Assembly (NCBI RefSeq): GCF_037975245.1
Contig: NC_092581.1
Span: 14,535,303-14,599,302 of the forward strand
Origin: Apostichopus japonicus
Lineage: Eukaryota > Echinodermata > Holothuroidea > Aspidochirotida > Stichopodidae
Direction: 5' to 3'
Length of the DNA: 64,000 nt
Shown: positions 1 to 10,529 of the stretch, piece by piece
Numbering within the stretch: the stretch's first letter is position 1
Layout of the letters: each line of letters opens with the position of its first letter
The notes under the pieces: model-generated
Database searches by the model: none
Told to the model about the DNA's origin: nothing
Seen by the model: only the letters and a program-made list of their open reading frames with translations
Made by a program: the position numbers and the translations under genes

Positions 1-650
1 CCTAAATGTAATGTGTACTATATATAGGGAGATGAGATACTGTATACTTCATCCGACATCAGAAATGTAAATGTGTGCGTGAATGCGCGCGCGCTTGTGT
101 GTGTAAGTGAGTGAGTTTGTTTAAAAAAAAAAAGTGTGTCGCGGAACTCCTCCAAGACCATAAGTCCAATTTATCTAGTGTCCCATCGTATTCCCTTTGA
201 CGTGATCAGATTTTCACTGCTTACGTTCACGTTTTGATGTCTCCCATCATTCCTCTCATGTGGCGATCACGTCACCTCGACACCTACACTGTCCTCCTCC
301 TCGCCATTGTCTTTCACTCTGTACTCCGGCATCATTATACCTCTATATCCTGTGCTAAATTATACCGTTCCTACTTTTTCAAGCTCTTGTCAGGAGACTG
401 CATCTTTTGGTAATAGCTTGTTCCTTTTTTGATGGGCTGACTTCCACTGTTTTCAATGTTAGTGGCAAAAATTGCCATCAGATTGTAGTCCCACGTTTTA
501 CGTTTTTACGTTTTACGTTTTTACGTTACGTTAAACATATTTTTACGTTAAGTCTGTATACGTTTAATTTACGAGAGGTATATAAGTTTCGTTGATTGTC
601 TTGATATGAATATCTAATTATAGATAAATTAAGTTTATTGTTTCCAACAG
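1..650. other. Upstream intron sequence of the first SDR gene, simple repeats
   Basis: I see no coding exon here. The stretch ends at the acceptor of the first visible SDR exon, so it is most likely intron. It holds a GC/GT-rich run near 80-118, an A-run near 123-133 and a short TTTTACG tandem run at 493-532. The missing 5' exons of the SDR gene (Rossmann TGxxxGIG part) must lie left of the window. Confidence 0.5.
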
Positions 651-3600
651 TGGTGGAAGTATCGTCACAAACGGGACTGCAGCAGGGAGTGACGTTGGCA
701 TGGCTTTTATAGGAGCGGTACGTATATATGCTATGCATGGGCTCTAAGCATGCAGCCAATGGGGTGAATTTTTCGGATAGGCATATCTAAAATAGCATCA
801 CTGGCTATATCTGGGGGATCCCAATTTAACAAAAAAGTACTATACGGACAACATTGACATTTTGTCCGATATTCAGTACGTTTGTTGCGTGTGACAATCT
901 CATTCAAAATAGTATGTTGAAATCGTCTGAAAAGCTCTTTTCGTTTGCAAGATATACATATTTGAAAGTTTTGATAAATCTGTCGAACTAATTAAATATA
1001 TGCAAACTATGACGTAGAATGTCGCGCTTATCAAACTTTCAAGAATAGTCATGAGGAAAACACATTCGGAGATTCCTGAAGAAATTAGCATACATTTCCT
1101 GTAAATGCCGTTTTCGAGATAACAGCGTGTTAAAGTTGACACGTTTTGTTCCCAAAGTGAACTTGAAGCAAACAGATGTGACGTCATAAAGCAGTCCAAT
1201 CATTTTTTTTTAAATGATTTTCTCAAAAATGTATTTACATCCAATTGCCTTCCCCGAAACTGCAATACATCTCACTGTGGTCACTGTACAGTCATTGATA
1301 TCCTTGTTAACTGCAATTTCCACCAATCCAAGGTCAAAACAATAAAGGGAAAACTAAAGTAAAGCAACCATTTTCGTACTGTTTAGAATTTTTCGTGGAT
1401 AGAGCTAAGTTTAAATATCATTTACTCTCAACCTGGAGATCACATATTTGTATGCTTCGGTAGAGTGTTGCGCGCAGGTCGTCCGTGACCAATATGAAAA
1501 ATACCTCTATAATATTCTTCTATATATATATATACGTTCAAGTACAGACTGAAGGCCAGTTGTTTCAAAAGCCAAATCTGACTCGTCTGACAGTTACGTC
1601 ATGGGGTTTCCCTTCTGGCACTTGTCATATAGCTTTGAGTCTGTTATGAAAATTAAAAACTCACTCAGTTTTACCTCATATTTTCCCGCCCCCTTTAATT
1701 GACTCCGAAACATGTAGAATATCAACGTAAATGGACCCAAGTTCAGTACGAGAGGACCTTTCATTGAACCAAACATTACATTGCATTTTTGTATCGCATT
1801 ATACGTTTACAAGTTGAATAAGATCAATATTACATCATACCTCAACCGTTTGATGGAAGGAGGCCATTCGCCTCTCCAATACATCTCTTATTCAGGTTGT
1901 TTTTTTTCTTTTCTCTCTCTACACCCCTCTCTCCACCTCTCTCTCTCTCTATATATAAATGGTCAGGATATTCGCTTGTACACAGTATCTAAGTTTACCT
2001 TGGCAGCAATGGTATACCTCGTAGCGGTTGAATGTTTCAACAGGCACGTACGAGTGAACTGTGTTATACCTGGACCCATCGACACGCCTTTCCTTGCAGG
2101 GGTAAGAATACAATCTAAAAAAAAGTTGGGAAAACCCTTCTCACACAACACTGGATACATGGTCATATGTATCCAACCAACGGTGGGGAAAATTTGTCCC
2201 AAAACAAGAAACGTGCAGACAATATTGACCAAATTATCAAAAAATTGGTTAAACATTCTTAAGTTTACTTGTTTCACATTGCTTTTGCATAAGAGCATTG
2301 GAGAGTCGGATCGGTTGCCGGGGACAACTATGTCACTGGGATCCATTTTGAGTCTCATTTTGCTAATGTTTAATTATGAAAATAAGCAGTGGCGTAGCCA
2401 CAAGCGGGCTTTGGGAGGGTGGACGGAGGGCATCTAATCCCAGTCGAAAAAACCCTTCTCAAACGGGAGGGGTCTCCCATCCCCCTTAACCACTCTCCTT
2501 AAATTCGAATTCGTGATAGTGGGTACAGACTATGTGTATATGGTTTCATGAAAATTCAGATTAATGTAAGCGTTACATATAGTTAAATTCTCTGCCTCTT
2601 TAAATGGGGACAAAATTTTCGCCTAGCCATTTACCCCACGGAGGATGGCTATTTATATGTGTATTTCTGGGCCCCTTGATTCTCACTGGGCACTTGGGCT
2701 GTAGCCACCCCCCCCCTCTCTCTCTTCAGACTTGTAGGCACTATACTACTACTCGAATGGCATTCTGTCACTATCTCTTCCCCGCCCCCTATGTGGCTGG
2801 TTTACTCTTTTACAAAACATCGAATGTGTATAATCCTCCAACATAGAAATCGCTGTGATATTCCTTGATTACAGTTTAATTTAATACAGAAGAAGTCGTA
2901 TGATCTTTCTAATTATGATGATCTTCTTATCCTTCTCAGGGAGTTCAAAGTGATCCTTTTAATAAGCATCTCAAAGTACGCGGCATCAAAAACACAGATC
3001 CAAGCGGAAGGTGAGTTACGGAAATGACTTGAGTGTATCTTTACTCTGAATTTGAGATGATCAAAATGAGGCCAAAGTTTCACTCATCTCGGAGAGTTTG
3101 ATCAAGGGCACACATGGGACAACGTAGAAGACAACGTAATTTCAACACGTTATTTTATCGCTCGTATATGTACAGAATAGAACAAGCTCATAAGTCATAG
3201 GTAGAGGCCTCGTAAGAGAGTTCTATCTAGAGGAGTGGGGGGGGGGGGGTTGGGGCGGGTCGGGGCGAGAGGGCGTAAAATTTCGAAGGGCAGTGGAACA
3301 TTGACTTTGATATGAGAAGGTAAAGCACACAATCACCTCAAAACACCCCTACAAAATGTACACTCTATTAGGAAGAATTCACCGTTTGCTTAATAAGGCT
3401 TAGTTGCATGGTGTTATGTGAACTATAGTAAATTATTTCATTAATACGTACATCTATACGTACTTCCACTATTGATAAATGGTATGTTTCGTTTATTCTG
3501 GACTTCTGAAACATTTTCCTTAATTTCTCTCTACATTCTTTACAGATGAGGGAAAGCATTGCCTTAATTCTCTCTTCATTCTTTACAGAATAGGGAAACC

Positions 3601-3709
3601 CTCGGAAGTAGCCGCAGTTGTTGCTTTCCTCCTATCTGAAGATTCTTCTTACGTGACAGGTGAAAGTATCGCCTGCGCAGGTCCACAGTCCGCCAGTCGA
3701 TTTTTATAA
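651..3709 (+). CDS. DHRS4-like short-chain dehydrogenase/reductase, 3' half (5' end outside window)
   Basis: This is an NAD(P)-dependent classical SDR. Four exons are visible: 651-717, 1967-2101, 2940-3010 and 3589-3709. Each has GT/AG borders and the phases join cleanly. Exon 1 encodes GGSIVTNGTAAG, the strand carrying the catalytic Ser/Thr. Exon 2 encodes LYTVSK, the YxxxK active site, then RVNCVIPGPIDTPF, the usual SDR cofactor and substrate region. The last exon encodes RIGKPSEV...FLLSEDSSYVTGES, typical of the SDR C-terminus, and stops at 3707-3709. Exon sizes 135 and 121 are identical to the matching exons of the complete minus-strand gene at 20972-30560, so the two are paralogues. The closest family I recognise is DHRS4, but the protein ends in SRFL, not the peroxisomal SRL. 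The N-terminal exons lie left of the window. The substrate is unknown. Confidence 0.9.
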
Positions 3710-5067
3710 TAATATTAATCATTTTTCTTCTTCGGTAAGCAGTAACAGGTTACGACCGATTGAATTTTGTTATCCTTCATATCAAATACTTTATCTTCAA
3801 CTGTAGACAAAACAATGTTAAGCCTGACTGCTATAGTTTCCTCTATAAAATGAAATTCATTCTTAACGTTGAAAAGCACATTGATTCGAAGCGAAACTCT
3901 ACTAGCTCTGCTCGTAGAAAATACATGGCATTATGGACTTGTTTTTCTCATTCAATTAATGAACTTTGCGACTCTTGACTTAACCTCTGCTTATCATCTA
4001 CCTTACTGTTACATTTATGTAGTAGCGTGGACAATCTCTGATGTTTTTTCCCCGCTGTTTTATTCCTCCCTGTGCTTTGTTTACTCGTGTGTGGGTGTTT
4101 ATGTACGTACGTACGTGTTTGTATGCATGTGCGTCTCTGTATTTGTATGTGTATATAGGTGTGTGTGTGTGGATATTTGTATGTGTATGTATATGTAATT
4201 TTTTTGCGCGTGTGTTTGCGCGAGTTTTGTATTCACTGAAGGTTTGTTATTCTGGATGTGTATACATATATTTCGGTATAAAAGGAGAAGAAATAAATAC
4301 TCAATTCAGAATCAATTTTTGCATTATGTTAATAATTCCTTTGTATCATTCACATGACATACCTATGTTGTTATCAGAACTCTAAATATAATCGATGTAC
4401 CATATACATGTTTAATAATCATGAATAAATGAGATGGAAAAACAAATAGTACAAGGACTCTCTTAGCAGTTTAATTTCTTTGTGCTTTAATAATAATAAT
4501 AATTATAATAATTATTAGGTGCAACACAAAAACTCAATATGACTACATATAACTTTTGTGGTTTAAGGTAAAATGTTTACAAATACATCATCAAAATTAT
4601 TAAGGATATAAATGCTATATGGTATCTCATCCAGGTTTGTCTTCGCTGAAAATCATATTAAAAGAACATATTTTGGTTCAGTTTATTATAACTTATAAAA
4701 CAATGGATTTATAATAATGTTATTAAAAGTGGAAACTGGAATAGCTACATAGAACATTTTACTAGCACTGAAATTTCTTTCTTTAATTATAATTTATGAC
4801 AATATCAATACCAAAATTCTGTCTAAGGTAGAACTATAATGGTTCACCTGTATATATTAACAGCATATTCGATTCAGTACGATTGAAATATTTCTTAAAT
4901 TTAGGGTTTATAGAAAACAGTTTACAGTGTTTCTTTTTTCTATCAATATTTAATAACCAATCAGCAATATTATAATGATGCTATGATTATTTTTTGATGA
5001 TAGATTTTTGTAAAATTGCCTTGTTGTTTATGTATCTTTGTTGTAATTTCAACCATAACAAACACAA
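3710..5067. other. AT-rich 3' flank with GT microsatellite and a dispersed repeat copy
   Basis: No gene is seen. A GT/GTAT-rich microsatellite spans about 4085-4196. About 4515-4720 matches two other places (about 10265-10410 and 44870-45040): each begins with a 'gcaacac...actcaat' or similar block, followed by AT-rich sequence with shared words. This is a low-copy dispersed repeat of unknown class. Confidence 0.5.
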
Positions 5068-5075
5068 CTGTTAAC

Positions 5076-5733
5076 CAAGGGCGGCGGAACCGGGGGGGCA
5101 CAGGGGGCACGTGCCCCCCCCACTTTTCCTCAGGTTAAAAATGTGCCCTTTTTCTACATAAAAATTGAGGTGTCTCAAGTTAGCAATTAGAGGCCAGGGA
5201 ACCAGAATGAACACTCGGGAAGGGCCGTTTCCGGCCATCTGAGGGGTTTGCAAAACCAAAAATTTTCTTGTACGCTCCGCGCCAACCGGTGGTGGCGCTC
5301 CGCTCAGATAGTCGTGCATACAACTTTGCAAATCCTGGCTACGCCCTGACTTTTAATGAATTTCTGTGGGTCAAACTCAAAGCTATTTCGAATGGAAAAA
5401 AAAATTGTTAAGACATTAACAAGAAAGAAACTCTAATTCGGAAGATTCCTACATTAGCAACTAGCATGATTTCACCTCATTTTGTCTCAAAAGAAAACTT
5501 GTTCCTTGTTTCCCAATTTGCACATTGGATATCGCAGTGCTATATGCATATTTTCCTTGAGGGGGGGGGGGGGGGGGCGTTGATGGAGTGATGTGTATAC
5601 GCAAATAAGATAATACAATAAGAGTTATAAAGGGTACTAAATATAAGGCTGCATCAGTCCAATCGAATTTCTGCAAAGTGCCCTTTGATGTCGGTGCCCC
5701 CCCCCCAGATTAAAAGTGCTTCCGCCGCCCTTG
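5076..5733. mobile_element. hAT-like non-autonomous DNA transposon with 8-bp target duplication
   Basis: The element starts CAAGGGCGGCGG and ends CCGCCGCCCTTG, a perfect 12-bp terminal inverted repeat. It is flanked on both sides by the same 8 bp, CTGTTAAC (5068-5075 and 5734-5741). An 8-bp duplication is the mark of the hAT superfamily. No transposase is encoded. It carries a G17 run near 5560 and the conserved core block at 5260-5312 that recurs in four other elements of this window. A second, nested end is suggested by the CTACGCCCTG motif at about 5340-5350. Confidence 0.88.
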
Positions 5734-5741
5734 CTGTTAAC

Positions 5742-6642
5742 CAATGGCATCCGTGCATCCGTGCATATAGAGAAACATGAAAACAAAGATGAAACATGAA
5801 AATTAGACAAAGACAAAAGTAGATTTATTCACCTAGTTATCAGTCAACATAACTAACAAGAAATAACTCACTTTTTATCGCTCTTGTCTTCACTATTATA
5901 CGAAATAAGAAATATTGACCATTTTAATTAAAATAAACCATCTAAGATCTAATAACATATAAAAGTCAAAAGGAAATTACACTTCTTCTGTTCCTTCATT
6001 TGCCTCTGTTCCTTTCATAGATGTTCATACTCCTACCTTAATTAGTCGGGTAATTTAAAATCCCCCCCCCCCTTGAAATCCCGTGCACTTAACTGACACT
6101 GGCAAGAGTAAAGACTAGGCTCTCAACCCCGTTTTTATCCACGGGCCCCTTTCAACTATGAAGACATTTTCATGGACGGACTCCCAGACATATAGGGTAC
6201 CTTATATCATCGCAATGTAACAGAAACCAAAGTATTCATTTTATGCAAACTGATAAGCCGAATTATCAGTGGCAAATATAGGTGTTATTTGTTTCCAAAA
6301 CCTATACATGCCTAGTAAGACGACGGCAATCAAAATAAAATTAACGACACGAATGTTTAAAATAATCGTTGTTTTCTAAGCCTATTAGATGACAGCAACC
6401 AAGAGGCAAATAAGCAGAATTATCAACGGCAAAAAATTTGAAAAAAAATTTGTTTCCCAAATTCGATGCATGCCTATTTATGACAGCAACAAAAAAGCCA
6501 AGAACGACAATCAGTTTCGAATAGAATGTCTTTAATTGTAAATGGTACATAGCATGTCAAAAAATATGATCACTTAGACTTTACTCATCAGACGTTCCGC
6601 AAACACTTCAGTTATAAAATAAATAATTTCCCCCTACGATGC
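5742..6642. other. AT-rich intergenic stretch
   Basis: I see no gene or clear repeat here beyond a C run at 6061-6073. Confidence 0.4.
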
Positions 6643-6859
6643 TACGGTGGCTTAATAGGGACATAAGAAAGAAAAAAATGAAGATAAAAGCCAAAATTCT
6701 GACTTTTTAAGTCAATTTTTTGAGATTAAAAGTCAATTTTTTGAGATCAAAAGTCAAAATTTTGAGATAAAATGTCAAAATATTGAGATCAAAAGTCAAA
6801 TTTGTGAGATTTGGGCACACCTATTATTATTTTTCCTATGTCCCTATTAAGCCACCGTA
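6643..6859. mobile_element. MITE with 21-bp inverted ends and internal tandem repeat
   Basis: The left end TACGGTGGCTTAATAGGGAC is repeated in inverse at the right end (GTCCCTATTAAGCCACCGTA). Between them are about four to five imperfect copies of a roughly 24-bp unit of the type 'gtcaaaattttgagatcaaaa' (about 6710-6810). No ORF. The target duplication is not clear. Confidence 0.8.
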
Positions 6860-7412
6860 CGTTGCACTGTTTTGCAGGTGAAGAAAATTAAGAACACGGC
6901 ATGAATTCAAACAATGCGTTATTTTATCTAAGTATTGGTTTGAATGTTAAATAAATACCACGTGGTTGGTTTTCGAAACTCATTGCAAATCATATTGCGA
7001 CACGACTAAAGACAAAATCGAAAACACTCAGATGTTTGTAACAGAATTGTGGATTACAGATCACCGTTGAGATCTTGGCCGGCCCCGATTGGTATAAACC
7101 GGGCCCTCTTTTTCTTGTCTTCTTTTTCCCTTCGTATGTTATGATTACAATCAAAATACATTATTCCTTATCCCATATTCCCCTATTTAAGCTGGCTCCC
7201 TTATTGACACGGACCCCGTGACTGGCTCCCTTCTCACCTCTCGTCAATCCTGCATATTGCTGAGTCGCACTTGTATGACGGGCGCATCAGTTCAATTAGA
7301 ATACCCATTGGACATGTGCGTACAAGAACAAGGCTGTAATGGCCGTGTATAAACGAGTACGTAATAGCACAATAGTTCCTGTACTACGCTAGTCATAATA
7401 CATCGAATATGA
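6860..7412. other. Intergenic stretch without recognised features
   Basis: I see no gene or clear repeat here. Confidence 0.4.
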
Positions 7413-7724
7413 GTATGAGTACAAATCCTCGAGTACAGGTATGAGTACAAATCCAAGAGTATGGGTATGAGTACAAATCCTAGAGAACTGGTATGAGTAC
7501 ACATCCAAGAATATGGGTATGAGTACAAATCCTAGAGTACGGGTATGAATACAGATCCTAGAGTACAAGTATGAGTAGAAATCGTCGAGTATGGGTATGC
7601 GTACAAATCCTCGAGTACAGGTATAAGTACAAATCTTCGAGTACAGGTAGGAGTACACATCCAAGAGTATGGGTATGAGTACAAATCCTAGAGTACGGTT
7701 ATGTGTACAAATCCTACAACATGT
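7413..7724. repeat. Minisatellite, twelve 26-bp units
   Basis: Twelve head-to-tail units of exactly 26 bp, consensus gtatgagtacaaatcctag then agtacag. Units differ by a few substitutions but not in length, so the register holds over 312 bp. Because 26 is not a multiple of 3, the array is open in shifting frames and gives long spurious ORFs on the minus strand. Confidence 0.93.
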
Positions 7725-7774
7725 GTAGTTTCATTCAGTACAAAATATGGGTCATAAGTACTTTCTTTTTAACG

Positions 7775-7843
7775 AAAAGTCACCCAAGATAAAGGTAAGA
7801 CACGAAAACCAAACAATTCTCAACCTGAGTCCCCTTGCATCGA
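7775..7843 (+). repeat. Dispersed repeat (family also at 33370 and 35041)
   Basis: This block contains 'aaaagtcacccaaga', 'acgaaaacc' and 'gtccccttgcat/cttac' in fixed order. The same order occurs at 33370-33453 (+) and, inverted, at 35041-35132. It is a short interspersed repeat of unknown class. Confidence 0.65.
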
Positions 7844-7899
7844 AAAAAAAATCAACAGTTATCTTCTAAACATAAGGATGTTTGCTTTTTTTTTGTATA

Positions 7900-8212
7900 A
7901 GGAGAGTGGTGAACAATTCGTGATCCAGGGATTGCTGAATCCATTCCTTCCTATAGTTCATTACGTTGTGTCCTTTGGCAAGATGCTTTATCTCACTTGC
8001 CTCTCTCCATCCAGAGGTTAAATGGGTACCTGTGAGGTAACTTGTCATTGGGCGCTGCAGTATATAACTGCTTTCGACTGGAGGGACTGTCTCTGGGACA
8101 GGTTATCATTGACCAGGGGTAATAGTACGTTTGTAAAGCGCTTTGAAACCTGGTATAAAGTACTATATAAAAATCGATCATTATTATTATTTTTATTATT
8201 ATTAATAAAGTA
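7900..8212 (+). mobile_element. SINE/LINE 3' tail with (ATT)n end
   Basis: The right end reads 'gtaaagcgctttgaaacc', then 'aaagtactatataaaaatcg', then an ATT run (8178-8212). This is the widespread animal retroposon tail of the type GCGCTATATAAA followed by (ATT)n. The 5' limit is uncertain. No tRNA head is visible. Confidence 0.65.
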
Positions 8213-9006
8213 TCTGTAAGTCGTATTAGCCTCCAGTGCATATTCGAACACAAGGTTCTAATGAAGAGTTCGCAAAAGTGATTTTGGAATGACTTTCCAT
8301 AATTAGGGGTATAACCCGGTACGTATTGTGTAAGTTTAATTAAACCGAAAGGACGGAAGCATAATAAACGGTTGGTAAACCAAATCCTACTATTAATAAG
8401 AAGAAAAAGAGTCTTAGAGATATGAATTCAGCTCTACAATAGTGAATTTCACAACACCAGGTAAAGGTTACATTACTTTTATCTCTGAAATGTTATTTAT
8501 ACATTTATCAGTACACACTTTACACGATAAGCAAACGTTCCAGTTATTAATAGTTGTTATCGACCTAATATTCTATATAGAGGTATAATATGTACCACTT
8601 ATACAGCACGACATTAGTTAATAAGTATCACGGTATCACTGCACGAATGTGTTTTTAATAGAATAGAAAATTATCGATGTGTTATTGTTTGTCGAGGGAA
8701 ATAATTTCTTTGTTACAACTGGAAAAGGTGGTGGGTGAAAATGACATTCTAGTTAACCTTTTCTCACTTACGTAGGTATGTTATAATATGTGACATTAGA
8801 TGGTTTTAACTTTTATTATCAAGTATTATTTTAGACGATGTCACTTAACACGGTATCAAAAGGGAAATTGACAAATATATTAGGAAATAAATTTCTTGTT
8901 TACAAAATCAGTAAATTATAGAGCCTACATCTGAAATATTTAAACCACTGCATATTTTAAGTGATTGGCTAACTAATTTCCTAAGTATTTAGTTTGGAGT
9001 AGATAA
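8213..9006. other. AT-rich intergenic stretch
   Basis: I see no gene or repeat here. Confidence 0.4.
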
Positions 9007-9062
9007 AGGCGGTGGCACTTGAAGCAGGTTCGGGGTTTGATCCCCGGCCGGGTCATAGTATG
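9007..9062 (+). mobile_element. tRNA-related SINE head fragment before the microsatellite
   Basis: Around 9031-9053 the sequence contains CGGGGTTTGATCCCCG, a perfect T-arm-like hairpin with a B-box (GTTTGATCC). A GGCGGTGGCACTTG block precedes it. This looks like the 3' half of a tRNA-derived Pol III head. The following trinucleotide array is probably the expanded tail. Confidence 0.5.
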
Positions 9063-9074
9063 GTGGGGTTCTCA

Positions 9075-9682
9075 TCTAAGAGCATCGTCGTCGTCATCAT
9101 CATCGTCGTCATTGTCGTCATCATCATCGTCGTCATCATTGTCGTCATCATCATCATCGGCATCGTCATCATCATCGGCATCGTCATCGTCGTCATCGTC
9201 GTCGTCATCATTATCGTCGTCATCATCGTCGTCATCATCATCGGCATCGTCATCATCATCGGCATCGTCATCGTCATCGTCGTCGTCGTCGTCATCATTA
9301 TCGTCGTCGTCATCATCGTCGTCATCATCATCGGCATCGTCATCATCATCGGCATCGTCATCGTCGTCATCGTCGTCGTCATCGTTATCGTCGTCATCAT
9401 CGTCGTCATCATCATCGGCATCGTCATCATCATCGGCATCGTCATCATCATCGGCATCGTCGTCGTCGTCGTCATCATTATCGTCGTCATCATCGTCAAC
9501 ATCATCATCGGCATCGTCATCATCATCGGCATCGTCATCGTCGTTGTCGTCGTCGTCGTCATCGACGTCGTCGTCGTCGTCATCATCGTCGTCATCATCA
9601 TCGGCATCGTCATCATCATCGGCATCGTCATCATTGCAGTCGTCGTCGTAGCCGTCGTCGTCATTGTAGTCGTCGTCGTAGC

Positions 9683-9713
<31 letters not shown>

Positions 9714-9752
9714 ATCATCATCATCATCATCGTCATCGTCATCATCATCATC
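9075..9752. repeat. Long trinucleotide (TCR)n microsatellite with higher-order period
   Basis: About 680 bp of nearly pure TCG/TCA/GGC-type triplets in perfect 3-bp register. The block 'catcatcatcggcatcgtc', usually in pairs, recurs about every 80-100 bp (near 9150, 9237, 9336, 9414, 9505, 9600), so the array grew by duplication of larger blocks. All frames are open: Asp-, Ser-, Val/Ile- or Met/Thr-rich. I do not call a gene. Confidence 0.95.
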
Positions 9753-9979
9753 AAAAAGAAAGAACCACTTCGTATCCATGAAAATGGTCACGTTTGAGGT
9801 TTTTCAAACAATCAGGGCCCATCAGCCCCTGGTCCACCGCCCATGCCTTAGGCATGTGTATGTATTTGTATGGTTGATGAAGCCATCTGGGACTCCAATA
9901 TTTCTTTTTGCATGTATGTGTTTATTTTTTCCTTTTTTTTTGGAAGGGGGGTGGCAATTGGTCAGGTTATTTGTGACAC

Positions 9980-10081
9980 TCGAAAGTAGCCGGAGTTGTG
10001 GCTTTTCTCCTATCTGAAGATTCTTCTTACATAACCGGCGAAAGTATCATCTGCGCAGGTGCACAGGCCGGGGAGCGATAG
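9980..10081 (+). pseudogene. Isolated copy of the SDR terminal exon
   Basis: The fragment reads SKVAGVVAFLLSEDSSYITGES and continues to a stop at 10079-10081. It closely matches the last exon of the SDR gene at 3589-3709. The first 16 or so bases of that exon (the RIGKP part) are not recognisable and no splice acceptor is seen. No other SDR exon was found between 3710 and 9980 on this strand. The 3' flank also shares a dispersed repeat with the 3' flank of the first gene, so this is probably a truncated segmental duplicate. An exon of a highly decayed third gene is the alternative. Confidence 0.75.
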
Positions 10082-10415
10082 TCATAATCATGATCAAAAT
10101 CTGACGTATTGTTCGGTTAATTGTGTAAACTATTTATAAACACTGCCACCAATCCAGCTTGTAATCCTATTCAACATTTAATTTCCCAAAAATTATTTTC
10201 AACATATGATGTTCATCAATTAAAGTGCCTGGACTACTTAGTCTAGCAAACAGATTATAAGGTCAATTCCCCAAATGCAACACAAAACTCAATGGGAAAA
10301 AAACATATGAAATTTATGGCCGCAAATAACAAGTTTACAACGCATCACGAAAATTATCAAGGATAAAATGGTATTGTATCTCATGTATCCCTGATACATA
10401 TAAAGTTGAAACAAC

Positions 10416-10526
10416 ATGTTTACAAATGTTTACAACATGTTTACAACATGTTTACAACATGTTTACAACAGGTTTACAACAGGTTTACAACAGGTTTACA
10501 ACATGTTTACAACATGTTTACAAATG
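10416..10526. repeat. 11-bp tandem repeat
   Basis: Ten or so copies of TTTACAACATG with CAG/CATG variants, following a copy of the dispersed repeat at about 10265-10410. Simple tandem expansion. Confidence 0.85.
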
Positions 10527-10529
10527 TTA

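Noticed and set aside
1781-2437. 218-codon plus-strand ORF
   Set aside because: Only 1967-2101 is the SDR exon. The rest is intron read-through past a good GTAAGA donor.
7292-7664. Tyr/Ser/Thr-rich minus-strand ORFs resembling a repetitive protein
   Set aside because: The 26-bp minisatellite causes them. The unit is not a multiple of three and no start or splice context supports a gene.
7413-7724. CRISPR-like array
   Set aside because: Units are contiguous 26-bp repeats with no unique spacers, and this is a eukaryotic genome.
9012-9797. Long ORFs on both strands (Asp-, Ser-, Val/Ile- and Met/Thr-rich)
   Set aside because: They are all translations of the same TCR triplet microsatellite. 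Every frame is open for the same reason.
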